A DNA stretch of 54,998 nucleotides, taken from assembly GCA_015231955.1 (NCBI GenBank), contig JADGAN010000020.1, positions 36,603-91,600 on the forward strand. The letters are read 5' to 3'. The stretch comes from Oligoflexia bacterium. GTDB lineage: Bacteria; Bdellovibrionota; Bacteriovoracia; Bacteriovoracales; Bacteriovoracaceae. Made by a program: the position numbers and the translations under genes. Below are positions 17,570-25,312 of the stretch, piece after piece. The notes under the pieces are model-generated. The model made no database searches. It was not told the origin of the DNA and worked only from the letters and a program-made list of their open reading frames with translations. Numbering within the stretch: the first letter of the stretch is position 1; each line of letters begins with the position of its first letter.

Positions 17570-17722
17570 ATGTCTAGAGACTTCTACTTGGGAAGTTATA
17601 GAAAAACGGTGGAGAAGGATCCCTTTGAAGATGGAGGACGTTTTTATATCGTGCTATGGTGGCCAGAGATTGAGGATGAAATATTTTATCTAGTTAAAAA
17701 CAACAAACTCAAAAAAAATTGA
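17570..17722 (+). CDS. Possible 50-residue protein or gene remnant
   Basis: From ATG 17570, 50 codons run to TGA 17720-17722, divergent from the recombinase-like gene. The product is acidic and aromatic-rich (for example GGRFYIVLWWPEIEDEIFYL). No good ribosome site precedes it. It could be a real small gene or the end of a lost one. Confidence 0.3.
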   Translation: MSRDFYLGSYRKTVEKDPFEDGGRFYIVLWWPEIEDEIFYLVKNNKLKKN

Positions 17723-18028
17723 TCGGAATGTCCGTCTAAATGTAGCGTTCTCCTAATAAAAAGAACTCCCCCTTCTATCTTTTGCTCAGTTGATGGTTGT
17801 TTGTTTTTAGGGTTTAACTATTTCAGTAGCTCTTCCAGAGCTACTGAAAAGGATAAAGTTTAAAGCTCACAACCAGCAAACAAATGTGTTAATAAACCAA
17901 GAGACTTCTCAATCTTAGAAGCACAATCAAAAAAAGGGATCAATAATCTTTTTAAAGTATGTGAAGTGTTTTCTTCCAGATTTGTATTATGCCAGGAAGG
18001 TCGAAATCAATGTGTTTAGGAGTTTGAA
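17723..18028. other. Integrase upstream region with 12-bp perfect hairpin
   Basis: No gene is seen. TTTCAGTAGCTC (17821-17832) and GAGCTACTGAAA (17838-17849) form a perfect 12-bp stem with loop TTCCA. There is no T run directly after it on the plus strand, so it is not a classic terminator for upstream plus-strand genes. It may bind the integrase or a regulator, or act as an RNA structure ahead of the integrase gene. AGGAG just before 18029 serves the integrase. Confidence 0.55.
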
Positions 18029-19342
18029 TTGGCAAAGGGAAAAATTCACATACAGGGCATATACTCTCTCTGGAGAAAAGGAAAAGAGTTTGATGCTTAT
18101 AGAGTTTCTGTTAGAAAATCTGGAACTGATGAAACTCAGGTGCAGATTAGTGCTAAAACTCAGCCAACTCTTAAGCAGATCAATCAATACTTACAGGGTC
18201 ACAAACTAAAAAAGGAACAAGCAGAACAAGATAGCAATTTTTTGGCCTTAAAACAGCGGCTCTATGAGGAGTTAGGAAAAGAACATTTCCTGAAAACCTA
18301 TCGTGCTAAAGAGGAATTGGATTTAAAAAGGAAAGGGTTTGATTTTGGAAAAAACTTAGAAGAGTTTGTAGCCCATAAGAGCGATTACAGTATCGCCTAC
18401 GCTTATAGAGGATACTTGGTTTCATTTTGGTTCCCTTTCTTCTTTGAGAAGGGATGCCAACATCCTAATGATTTTTTCCAATGGAAAAGAGAGGCTAAAG
18501 TTCACGTTAAGATGGCACAAACTAAACATGGCACGAAATATTCTTTTAACAGTTATCACGCACTCACTACCCCTTTAAATGAGTATATGAAATTTCTAGT
18601 AGAGTATAACCATATAACCAACGAGAATTTATTTTCCTTAGATGTGAAGATGACCCTTGAGAACAGGAAGCAGTTAAAAAGGAAAGATGGGATCAATATC
18701 CAAGCTGTTCGCAGCAATGAGACCTACTCTCTTGCTGAGTTGTTTGATATTAAAAGGAAGATTGACCTCGCCTATGCAGGGGAGGAGTTTAAGCCGATGA
18801 AGTTAAGGGCCTATGCTCTTTATTTGGGGGTGTGTACAGGATTAAGGAGGGGCAATATCCTTGGAATTAAACCTAGAGATCTTTATCCCGAATCAGATCT
18901 TCCGCATTTTGAGGTAGGAGATAATGTGGTTAAAGGCTGGAGTAGAGGAGAGGGTGGGGTATTGATTTTTGAAGGTTGCACCAAAACGACCTCCGATGAG
19001 AGTATTAAATTACCTTTGATTCAACCCTCAGTAGAAGTGCTGGTGGAAGTGGCCACATTCTTAAAAGATCATTTAGTGGGTGAAGAATATATTTTACAGT
19101 GTCATCCAGATACTGTCGCAAAATGGTGGGAGGGTATTGCTAAGGAATGTGATTTCAAACCTCTTCCTTGTCATCAGTGGAAGCATAGTTACGCCAGTAT
19201 TGGGGCATTACACCTGAATAACTGGTATAAGGGGAACCCTCATTTGTTACAGGTGTGTTGTTTGCACGAATCTTACAGAACGACAGAGAAGTACATAAAG
19301 AAAAATTCTGGGCAAATTCTAAGTGCTTTTAAGACGACTTAA
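18029..19342 (+). CDS. int: Tyrosine integrase of the island
   Basis: This 437-residue protein starts at TTG 18029, six bases after AGGAG. The N-terminal arm and core-binding regions precede the catalytic domain: TGLRRGNILGI (box I Arg) near residue 270, CHQWKHSYASIG (box II) near residue 385, and LHESYRTTEKYIK with the nucleophile Tyr near residue 425. The usual Arg of HxxRH is Lys here. It would recombine the 61-bp tRNA-Gly att sites; its place beside the intact tRNA supports this. Only about 290 bp separate it from the att site. Confidence 0.92.
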   Translation: MAKGKIHIQGIYSLWRKGKEFDAYRVSVRKSGTDETQVQISAKTQPTLKQINQYLQGHKLKKEQAEQDSNFLALKQRLYEELGKEHFLKTYRAKEELDLKRKGFDFGKNLEEFVAHKSDYSIAYAYRGYLVSFWFPFFFEKGCQHPNDFFQWKREAKVHVKMAQTKHGTKYSFNSYHALTTPLNEYMKFLVEYNHITNENLFSLDVKMTLENRKQLKRKDGINIQAVRSNETYSLAELFDIKRKIDLAYAGEEFKPMKLRAYALYLGVCTGLRRGNILGIKPRDLYPESDLPHFEVGDNVVKGWSRGEGGVLIFEGCTKTTSDESIKLPLIQPSVEVLVEVATFLKDHLVGEEYILQCHPDTVAKWWEGIAKECDFKPLPCHQWKHSYASIGALHLNNWYKGNPHLLQVCCLHESYRTTEKYIKKNSGQILSAFKTT

Positions 19343-19560
19343 TTAGCATCGTCAGGCACAACCTTTAAAATTTTCTTCATCACCCTCTTTTTAGATTCCT
19401 CTTCTTGTTGCTTGGAAGCGAGCTTCACCTCAGGCCTATTCAAACATTCATGAATAGGAATGGCCCACTTAAGTGAGTCAGGAACATCGCTGTATTTTTC
19501 TTGGGATTCTTTGGTGAATGCTAAGATTTTTGGTTTTTTCTCTTTAGCCATTCTAGCCAC
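19339..19560 (-). CDS. Small charged protein beside the integrase
   Basis: A 73-codon frame, with GTG at 19560 or a closer ATG nine bases in. The product is highly charged (MAKEKKPKILAF...ESKKRVMKKILK). It converges on the integrase and overlaps its stop by 4 bases. The ribosome site is weak. It could be a recombination directionality factor by position, but has no recognisable DNA-binding motif. Confidence 0.45.
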   Translation of the reverse strand: MARMAKEKKPKILAFTKESQEKYSDVPDSLKWAIPIHECLNRPEVKLASKQQEEESKKRVMKKILKVVPDDAN

Positions 19561-19632
19561 TTTGAAAGAGTTTTCTAGCCAGTTGCCATTCTGATTAGAA
19601 GTGAAAAAGCATTGATAATAAAGGATTATAAG

Positions 19633-19693
19633 TGGAGCGGGTTATCAGATTTGAACTGACGACCTTCTGCATGGCAAGCAGACGCTCTAGCCA
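19633..19693. repeat. Right attachment site (61-bp repeat within tRNA-Gly)
   Basis: Identical to 618-678. It covers the 3' 61 bases of the tRNA, from the anticodon arm side of the D-loop through CCA, so insertion keeps an intact tRNA gene. Confidence 0.95.
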
Positions 19694-19709
19694 GCTGAGC
19701 TAAACCCGC
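19633..19709 (-). tRNA. tRNA-Gly (GCC)
   Basis: Read on the minus strand it gives a full cloverleaf: acceptor GCGGGTT paired with AACCCGC, D-arm with TAGCTCAG, anticodon stem TCTGC/GCAGA with loop TTGCCAT (anticodon GCC), a T-loop TTCAAAT, discriminator T and an encoded CCA. It is 77 bases with CCA. It is the insertion target of the island; its 3' end is rebuilt by the element-borne att copy. Confidence 0.97.
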
Positions 19710-19738
19710 TCAATAAGTGTCTTTTGATTACAAGGTGA

Positions 19739-19768
19739 ATATTACAAAGATTTGAATTTAAATGTCAA
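19739..19768 (-). promoter_or_regulatory. Promoter of tRNA-Gly
   Basis: On the minus strand a perfect -35 TTGACA (complement of 19763-19768) is followed after 18 bases by TAATAT (complement of 19739-19744). Transcription would begin about 20-25 bases before the mature tRNA. It lies outside the island, so tRNA expression is preserved. Confidence 0.75.
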
Positions 19769-19801
19769 TTGATTAAATGAGTTTGATAAAAATAAATTTG
19801 T

Positions 19802-20842
19802 CTAGTTTTCTTCGAGGTTGATGTCGCTCTTGTCTAAAGGAGTAGTGCTTTTGTTAGTTTGATTTTGTGCCTGCACTTTTTCCTCGAGGTATTTTTGCCA
19901 CTTGTCGATCTCTTCGGAAGAGAGGAGTTTTACTTCGAGAATTTTTCGGAGTGCAAATGATTTGTTGGTGAGGGAGTGAATGCAAAGAGCGTAGAGAACA
20001 GGGCCTGAAGGGAGTGGGATAAGCGCCACTGGTTTGATGGGACGGAAGTTGCCTTTGTGAGAGCCGCCGTCATAACGGATTTCGACTAGCTCTTGGGAAG
20101 CGAGCCTTGGAATGAGGGGGCGGAGGCCTAGGGGGATATCCATATTGATTTTGTCGATAAGGCGCGGAGAGAGACGATAGATGCGTGCGATATCGAGGAT
20201 GGTGCTGAAGTTGGTGGTGTTCGACATGCTATCGAGGCATTTGGCAAAGACGCGCATGCAAACGAAAGCATCATAGAAGGCACGATGGTGTTGGGCCAAA
20301 GGGATGGCGAAGTGCTCTGCCAGGGTTGCGAGCTTGTTGTTTGCTGATTTGAGACCTGCTTTGCGAGCAAGTCTGCAAGAGTCGAAGATTTCACAATCGG
20401 GGGCGTTCATGTCAAGTTCTCGTAGGGAGAAGAGGATAAAGCCTAGGTCGAATTTTGCATTGTGGGCCACGATAGGGAGGTCACCGGTAAAACGAATGAA
20501 AGCGGGAAGAATTTCGCTTATGGTTGGAGAGCTTGCAACCATTTCGTTAGTAATGTGATGAATATCAATTGTGTTATTGGGGATTATCACTCGTGGATTG
20601 ACTAGGCTTTGCCAAGGAGAGATTGCTCCATCAGCGGTAATTTTGAGTGCTCCAATTTCGATAATTTTATCGGTCATGGGGGAGAATCCGGTGGTCTCAA
20701 GATCAAAGGCAACCACTCCGCGAGGAAAAAAATTGAGAATTGCACGAATCTCATTTTCGGGAAGATGAAGCTTAAGATTTGATTCCGATGCTGCGGAAGA
20801 AGTTGTATGATCTAGTGAATTTTGTTTTTGTCCTTTGCCCAT
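19802..20842 (-). CDS. DnaQ-like 3'-5' exonuclease
   Basis: A 346-residue protein with the three DEDDh exonuclease motifs: VVAFDLETTGFSPMTDKIIE (Exo I, Asp/Glu) near residue 40, VAHNAKFDLGFI (Exo II) near residue 127 and HHRAFYDAFVC (Exo III, His and Asp) near residue 185. This is the DNA polymerase III epsilon/RNase T type. The C-terminal 140 residues are not a UvrC or helicase domain and are not recognised. Probably a proofreading or repair exonuclease outside the polymerase. First gene of chromosomal backbone right of the island. Confidence 0.88.
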   Translation of the reverse strand: MGKGQKQNSLDHTTSSAASESNLKLHLPENEIRAILNFFPRGVVAFDLETTGFSPMTDKIIEIGALKITADGAISPWQSLVNPRVIIPNNTIDIHHITNEMVASSPTISEILPAFIRFTGDLPIVAHNAKFDLGFILFSLRELDMNAPDCEIFDSCRLARKAGLKSANNKLATLAEHFAIPLAQHHRAFYDAFVCMRVFAKCLDSMSNTTNFSTILDIARIYRLSPRLIDKINMDIPLGLRPLIPRLASQELVEIRYDGGSHKGNFRPIKPVALIPLPSGPVLYALCIHSLTNKSFALRKILEVKLLSSEEIDKWQKYLEEKVQAQNQTNKSTTPLDKSDINLEEN

Positions 20843-20953
20843 TTAGGTTTTATAACGGTTTAAACCTGAGAAGGCCAGCAGATTGCTGTTGTTGTTGGTA
20901 TGTATGGCCATTGGACGTGGATGTTAAAATACGAAGAGAAGGAGAGGGAATTA

Positions 20954-22429
20954 ATGAAGAACGAGAGCGAAAAAAAGTGTGATTATGATTTAGTGGTGAT
21001 TGGTGGGGGGCCTGGTGGATATACTGCCGCGATTCGTGCTAGTCAGCTTGGAAAAAAGGTGCTCTTGGTAGAGAAGGATAAGCTTGGAGGTGTTTGCTTG
21101 AATCGTGGATGCATCCCTACGAAGGCATTGATCAAGGCCGGAGGGATTGCAAAAGAGGTGAAGGAGTGTGCGGCACTAGGAGTTGAGGTAGAGGTTAAAG
21201 CACTTCGAGGAGAGGTGGCGCTTGCACGTGCGCGCGATGTGGCCACACGAGTGGGAAAAGGTGTGGGCTTTTTGATGAAGAAAAATGGGGTCGAGGTTGT
21301 CAGTGGTAAGGCGCGCTTGATTAGTAAGAATGAGATTGAGATTGCTATTGCTATTGCTAGTGACTGTGCTACGGCCAGTGACGGTGCTACTGGAGGGAGG
21401 CGAGTGACAGCGCAGGCGGTGATTGTAGCGACAGGAGCTCGCTATCGCACTTTTCCTGGGCTTCTCCATGATGGGGAGCGCTTGATTGGTGCTTTTGAGG
21501 CCTTAAACTTGACGAAGATGCCAAAGTCAATTGCGATTATTGGTGCTGGCGCGATTGGAATGGAGTTTTCCTTTTTTTTTAATGCCTTTGGAACAAAGGT
21601 GCATATTTTTGAAAAGATGCCTCGCTTGCTTCCGCTCGAGGATGTGGATTCATCGGTGGAGATTGAGCGTGTTTGGAAGAAGTATGGGATTAATGTGAGT
21701 TTGGGACTAGAGAGTGTGGTCGCGAAGAGATCAACTACAGCAGAGGGCACAGAGGGCGTACAGCTTGAGATTCAAGAGAAAAAACCTGACGGTTCACTTT
21801 GTGAGAAAAAAGAATTTGAATTTGATATGGCATTGATTGCTGTGGGGATGGTTGGGAATATTGAAGGAATTGGATTAGAGGAAGTGGGGATAAAAACCAA
21901 AGGTGGGTTTATTGAAGTGGATGGGTTAGGACGTACGAATGTTAATGGAGTTTGGGCAATTGGTGATGTGGCAGGGCCACCGTTGCTTGCTCATGTGGCA
22001 TCTCATCAAGGGGTGATTGCGGTAGAGGATTGGTGTGGAGAGAAGCCGCACCCTCTCGATGTAAATACAGTTCCAGGTGGGGTGTATATAAAACCGGAGG
22101 TGGCTTCAGTGGGATTTACGGAACGGGCAATTAATGAGAAGGGAATTGCCTATCGAACGGGCAAGATGCCTTTTCTTGGAAACGGCAAGGCCATTGCTGC
22201 CAATGAGAAGGAGGGATTTGTTAAGGTGCTCCTTGATGATGAAGGGAAGTTGTTGGGGGCGCATATTGTGGGGGCCAATGCCACGGAACTCATTTTAGAG
22301 TATACCTTGCTTAAAAGTATGAAAGGGACTGATCGTGATGTATACAATACGATACATCCGCATCCAACGCTTGGTGAGTGGTTGGCAGAGGCGATGTTGC
22401 TTGCAGATGATCGGGCAATTAATTTTTGA
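20954..22429 (+). CDS. lpdA: Dihydrolipoyl dehydrogenase
   Basis: About 491 residues; ATG 20954 follows GAAGGAGAGGG, so the longer frame from 20900 is not used. FAD-binding GGGPGGYTAAIRASQLG, active disulfide GGVCLNRGCIPTKAL, NAD site GAGAIGMEF and the dimer-interface His-Glu pair in HPHPTLGE are all present. It reoxidises dihydrolipoamide with NAD+ in 2-oxoacid dehydrogenases or glycine cleavage. A repetitive stretch (IAIAIASDCATASDGATGG) interrupts the FAD domain. A stand-alone lipoyl protein follows after 18 bases; no E1 or E2 gene is nearby. Confidence 0.95.
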   Translation: MKNESEKKCDYDLVVIGGGPGGYTAAIRASQLGKKVLLVEKDKLGGVCLNRGCIPTKALIKAGGIAKEVKECAALGVEVEVKALRGEVALARARDVATRVGKGVGFLMKKNGVEVVSGKARLISKNEIEIAIAIASDCATASDGATGGRRVTAQAVIVATGARYRTFPGLLHDGERLIGAFEALNLTKMPKSIAIIGAGAIGMEFSFFFNAFGTKVHIFEKMPRLLPLEDVDSSVEIERVWKKYGINVSLGLESVVAKRSTTAEGTEGVQLEIQEKKPDGSLCEKKEFEFDMALIAVGMVGNIEGIGLEEVGIKTKGGFIEVDGLGRTNVNGVWAIGDVAGPPLLAHVASHQGVIAVEDWCGEKPHPLDVNTVPGGVYIKPEVASVGFTERAINEKGIAYRTGKMPFLGNGKAIAANEKEGFVKVLLDDEGKLLGAHIVGANATELILEYTLLKSMKGTDRDVYNTIHPHPTLGEWLAEAMLLADDRAINF

Positions 22430-22447
22430 AGGGGAGTCTTAAAGAAT

Positions 22448-22684
22448 ATGATTGTTGAAGTAAAAATGCCGGATATGGGATCATCGGTGAAAGAGGTGTT
22501 GCTAGTGAAGTGGCACAAACAACCTGGTGATGAGGTTTTATATGATGATACACTATTTGAGGTCTCGAGTGATAAGGTGATTGCAGAGGTGCCCTCGCCT
22601 TTTGCAGGAAAGTTGCTAGAGTGTTGTTTTGAGGAGGGCGCTGCGGTTCCTATTGATCATGTCATAGCGAGAATTGAACAATGA
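22448..22684 (+). CDS. Free-standing lipoyl-domain protein
   Basis: A complete 78-residue lipoyl domain: KMPDMGSSVKEVLLVKW at the start and FEVSSDKVIAEVPSP around Lys44, the lysine that would carry lipoate; GKLLECCFEEG follows. It lacks the subunit-binding and acyltransferase domains of an E2. It is cotranscribed with lpdA and shares ATGA with the next gene. It may be a mobile carrier reduced by the neighbouring dehydrogenase, like GcvH in size but with an E2-type sequence. Confidence 0.88.
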   Translation: MIVEVKMPDMGSSVKEVLLVKWHKQPGDEVLYDDTLFEVSSDKVIAEVPSPFAGKLLECCFEEGAAVPIDHVIARIEQ

Positions 22685-23730
22685 AAGCAAAATTGATTAT
22701 TGTTTGCTTGGGGATCTTGGTTTTGATCTTCGTATATTGGGGAGTGAAGCGGCTTCGTGGCGGTGGAGATAGCAGTAGTGATAGTGAGCTTGAGATAGAG
22801 GCGATAGACGTAAAAAAAACAGAGAGAAGTGTTAGCGGAAAGAGTGGTAATAAAGAGGATCTTCTTGATGAAAAAGAGAGTTCTCTTTTGTCTGTGAATA
22901 AGAAATCTTTGGGAGAGCTTAATAGTAATTTGGAGTCGGGAGAAAACCAAAACAAGAGTGATTCACCTTTTTATAAGCTTGCAGTAGAAGGAGTTAAACT
23001 TTTAAGTGAAGGAAAGTTCGAGTTAGGAATTGAGAAGTTAAATGAGGTTTTGCAAAAAGATCCGAATAACGAAATAGCGCTTGAGGGTTTGGGACTTTAT
23101 TATTTGGAAGAGGGAAAGAGCGCGGAGAAGGCATTGCCCTTTTTTCAAAAGTTGGTAGAGAATAATCCCAATAATCCCGTGGCCATCAATGAACTCACCT
23201 TTGTTTTAGAGGAGAGTGGTGGTCTAGAAAAGGTGGAGTCGTATCTAAAAGAAATGGTGGAGAAAAACCCACACTCTGCTAATTTGCTGACTTCTTATGC
23301 TCACACACTGACTAGGCAAGGGCGACTAGAGGATGCGATCCCTCACTTAGAAAATGCTGCAAACACGTCGATTACTGGAGGAGATAAGGAAAGTGCTACC
23401 TATGCCATGGAGGATTTGGCAAATCTCTATTTGGAAACTAGTAATATGCCTGAGGCGGTAAAGAATTTTCGACGAATTATGGGGCTAAAGCAGCAGATGT
23501 TACAAGAAACACGTCAGAAAAATAACGATCGTGCTGATCTTATCAATGAGAAAGAAGACGATCTTTTATCGACGAGGCTCGACCTTGCTCATGCCTTGAT
23601 TCTTGATAATAATTGTGATGAGGCACAGACGGTACTTTCAGAAATAGATGCTCGCTTGCGTAACGATCCAGGAGTGAATGCACTGATTAAGGAGTCCTCT
23701 GAGAAGTGTAAGGGCGGAAATTGGCCGTAG
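22681..23730 (+). CDS. Membrane-anchored TPR protein
   Basis: A 349-residue protein. An N-terminal hydrophobic segment (LIIVCLGILVLIFVYWGV) anchors it, then come an acidic linker and several tetratricopeptide repeats from about residue 100 (for example KLAVEGVKLLSEGKFELGIE; LLTSYAHTLTRQGRLEDAIP). It probably sits in the inner membrane with the repeats in the periplasm, as a scaffold. It overlaps the lipoyl gene by 4 bases; a functional link is not evident. Confidence 0.85.
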   Translation: MKAKLIIVCLGILVLIFVYWGVKRLRGGGDSSSDSELEIEAIDVKKTERSVSGKSGNKEDLLDEKESSLLSVNKKSLGELNSNLESGENQNKSDSPFYKLAVEGVKLLSEGKFELGIEKLNEVLQKDPNNEIALEGLGLYYLEEGKSAEKALPFFQKLVENNPNNPVAINELTFVLEESGGLEKVESYLKEMVEKNPHSANLLTSYAHTLTRQGRLEDAIPHLENAANTSITGGDKESATYAMEDLANLYLETSNMPEAVKNFRRIMGLKQQMLQETRQKNNDRADLINEKEDDLLSTRLDLAHALILDNNCDEAQTVLSEIDARLRNDPGVNALIKESSEKCKGGNWP

Positions 23731-23761
23731 TCGTAGTAGTGGCCGTGGCCGGATTTGTATT

Positions 23762-24997
23762 TTACCTTATCTCGAAGAGATCATTTTTAAAGGTGTGATT
23801 AACGTGAAAGAGAGAAGCTAGCACATTTTCCAATCCCAGCTCGCCTACTTGTAGAAGAGAACAACAAGCACCAAAGCAACTTCTGCTTTTCTTAACCCAG
23901 GTGGGTAGCTGTGCTTTTTTATTTGTAAAATACTCCCCACCATGTTTTTCATCGGCCAGTGTGTAGTTTGCTGCTTTCGCACATTCGGGAGAGAGGAGAT
24001 GCTTGAGCACGCTGACATTATTTTGTCCTCTCTGTAAATACTCTTTAACGATGGATTGACAGGCGTCCACGCTTAGGGGGCAAGAGTAACCATCCTTTCC
24101 TTGGGCCTTGGCCTTTTCTTGCATTTCAAAATAGACCTTTTCATCCATCCACGGATTGCGGAGGCTGCTGCAGTTGATGGCCTCATCCCAGGCAGGGTTA
24201 ACGTAATCGCCCCAAGAAAATTTTACTTGAGGGTTTGCTTGCCACTTGCCATTTTTACAAATCACATAGGGTTGTTCATCGATAGTATTGTCACCGGTGG
24301 TCGTACGGATGCCGATCAACTTTTTCCAAAAACGCATTCCATCATAGTTTGAGGCAAGATCACCATAGGAGTAGATGCCAGTAGTTTGTAGGCCAAAATA
24401 GTATTTTTCAGAGGTGTGCCCATAATCAAGAGCATCTTGAATGCCATGAGTATTTTTATTGAGGTAAGCTTTTTTAAAGTAGGTGTATCCTTGAGCAAAA
24501 AAGTGTCCGACTTTATCGGAGCCGATAATGTTGTTGTTAATATTGATACTGGCACCAAGCCCATGGGCGGAAATATAGAAGGGAAACGACTCTTTAAAGG
24601 TAAGATTTTTGAAGACAGCATCTCGACGCTTTTGATCTACACGATAAGCTTCAAACTCCTTATCAAGATTGAGCTTTTTTTCAAGGTGAGCAAAGATGAA
24701 AGTGGTCATTTTTTTATAAACACTATGATAGAGGCGATGTTTGCTACAGGGGTGATGCTTACCCCCTTTGCGGTTGGCCTGCAGAATACCCTCTTCCAAC
24801 CAAGTGTTGGTGATATCATCCATCTTTAAGAGAAGCTCTTTGGATGCGGCCTGGTTTTGTAAAAGTTTTTCTCGACCAGTCCAGGGATCAGTTTCACTAG
24901 CAATAAGTCCCGAGAACAAATTAACGAGATTAATCAGTATCACTAGTGCAAATCTAACAAGTGTAACAGGTGTATTAATCATTGCCAAAATCATCAT
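23762..24997 (-). CDS. Secreted cysteine-containing protein of unknown function
   Basis: About 411 residues from ATG 24997, which has TGGAGGG five bases upstream; ATG 25015 is a weaker alternative. A signal peptide (LVRFALVILINLVNLFSGLIA) is followed by an exported domain. SDKVGHFFAQGYTYFKKAY near residue 165 and SYGDLASNYDGMRFWKKL resemble DUF2279/YfiM-like outer-membrane-associated proteins, though this is weak. About ten cysteines, mostly in the C-terminal half, suggest disulfides in the periplasm. Convergent with the TPR gene. Confidence 0.7.
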   Translation of the reverse strand: MMILAMINTPVTLVRFALVILINLVNLFSGLIASETDPWTGREKLLQNQAASKELLLKMDDITNTWLEEGILQANRKGGKHHPCSKHRLYHSVYKKMTTFIFAHLEKKLNLDKEFEAYRVDQKRRDAVFKNLTFKESFPFYISAHGLGASININNNIIGSDKVGHFFAQGYTYFKKAYLNKNTHGIQDALDYGHTSEKYYFGLQTTGIYSYGDLASNYDGMRFWKKLIGIRTTTGDNTIDEQPYVICKNGKWQANPQVKFSWGDYVNPAWDEAINCSSLRNPWMDEKVYFEMQEKAKAQGKDGYSCPLSVDACQSIVKEYLQRGQNNVSVLKHLLSPECAKAANYTLADEKHGGEYFTNKKAQLPTWVKKSRSCFGACCSLLQVGELGLENVLASLFHVNHTFKNDLFEIR

Positions 24998-25312
24998 ACG
25001 TACCCTCCACGGCATTGTTACTTCCTAAATTTCAAGAGAAGAATTTGTGGGAAAGTGTAATATGGATATGCAGTAAATATGATATAAAAGCGAAAAATAA
25101 TGTTAAAAATTAAAATTATTTCCAGTAGATGCACTATCGAGAAGATTGGAAGTAAGATGGGAAAGTTGTCTTCATTATGCCTACCACGATTGGCGTTGGC
25201 ATACGACACTTCTATCCATTATCCATTCTCCATTCTCCGCTTGAAGATTACCTATGATGAGATCAGAAAATATTGTTTCCTTTTTGAATGGAGAGCGAAT
25301 TAGATAGTTATT
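24998..25312. other. Intergenic region between divergent genes
   Basis: Contains the likely promoters of the secreted protein (minus) and of selO (plus). A short direct repeat, TATCCATTATCCATTCTCC at about 25213-25231, is visible. Open frames here lack ribosome sites. Nothing else is recognised. Confidence 0.5.

Larger units (their letters stand above)
618..19693. mobile_element. tRNA-Gly genomic island (defence island), about 19 kb
   Basis: The element is bounded by the two 61-bp direct repeats at 618-678 and 19633-19693; its integrase gene (18029-19342) lies beside the intact tRNA, as is usual. Cargo includes a HEPN/zinc-ribbon protein, a membrane protein, a complete type I restriction-modification operon with three accessory genes, a ribbon-helix-helix regulator, a HYExAFE-family protein, an orphan DNA methyltransferase and a second, degenerate recombinase-like protein. 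No replication, conjugation or phage structural genes are seen, so it is more like an integrative defence island than a prophage. Both att copies are perfect, which suggests fairly recent insertion and possible excision. Confidence 0.93.

Noticed and set aside
618-19693. Prophage interpretation of the tRNA-Gly island
   Set aside because: No capsid, portal, terminase, tail or lysis genes are present between the att repeats.
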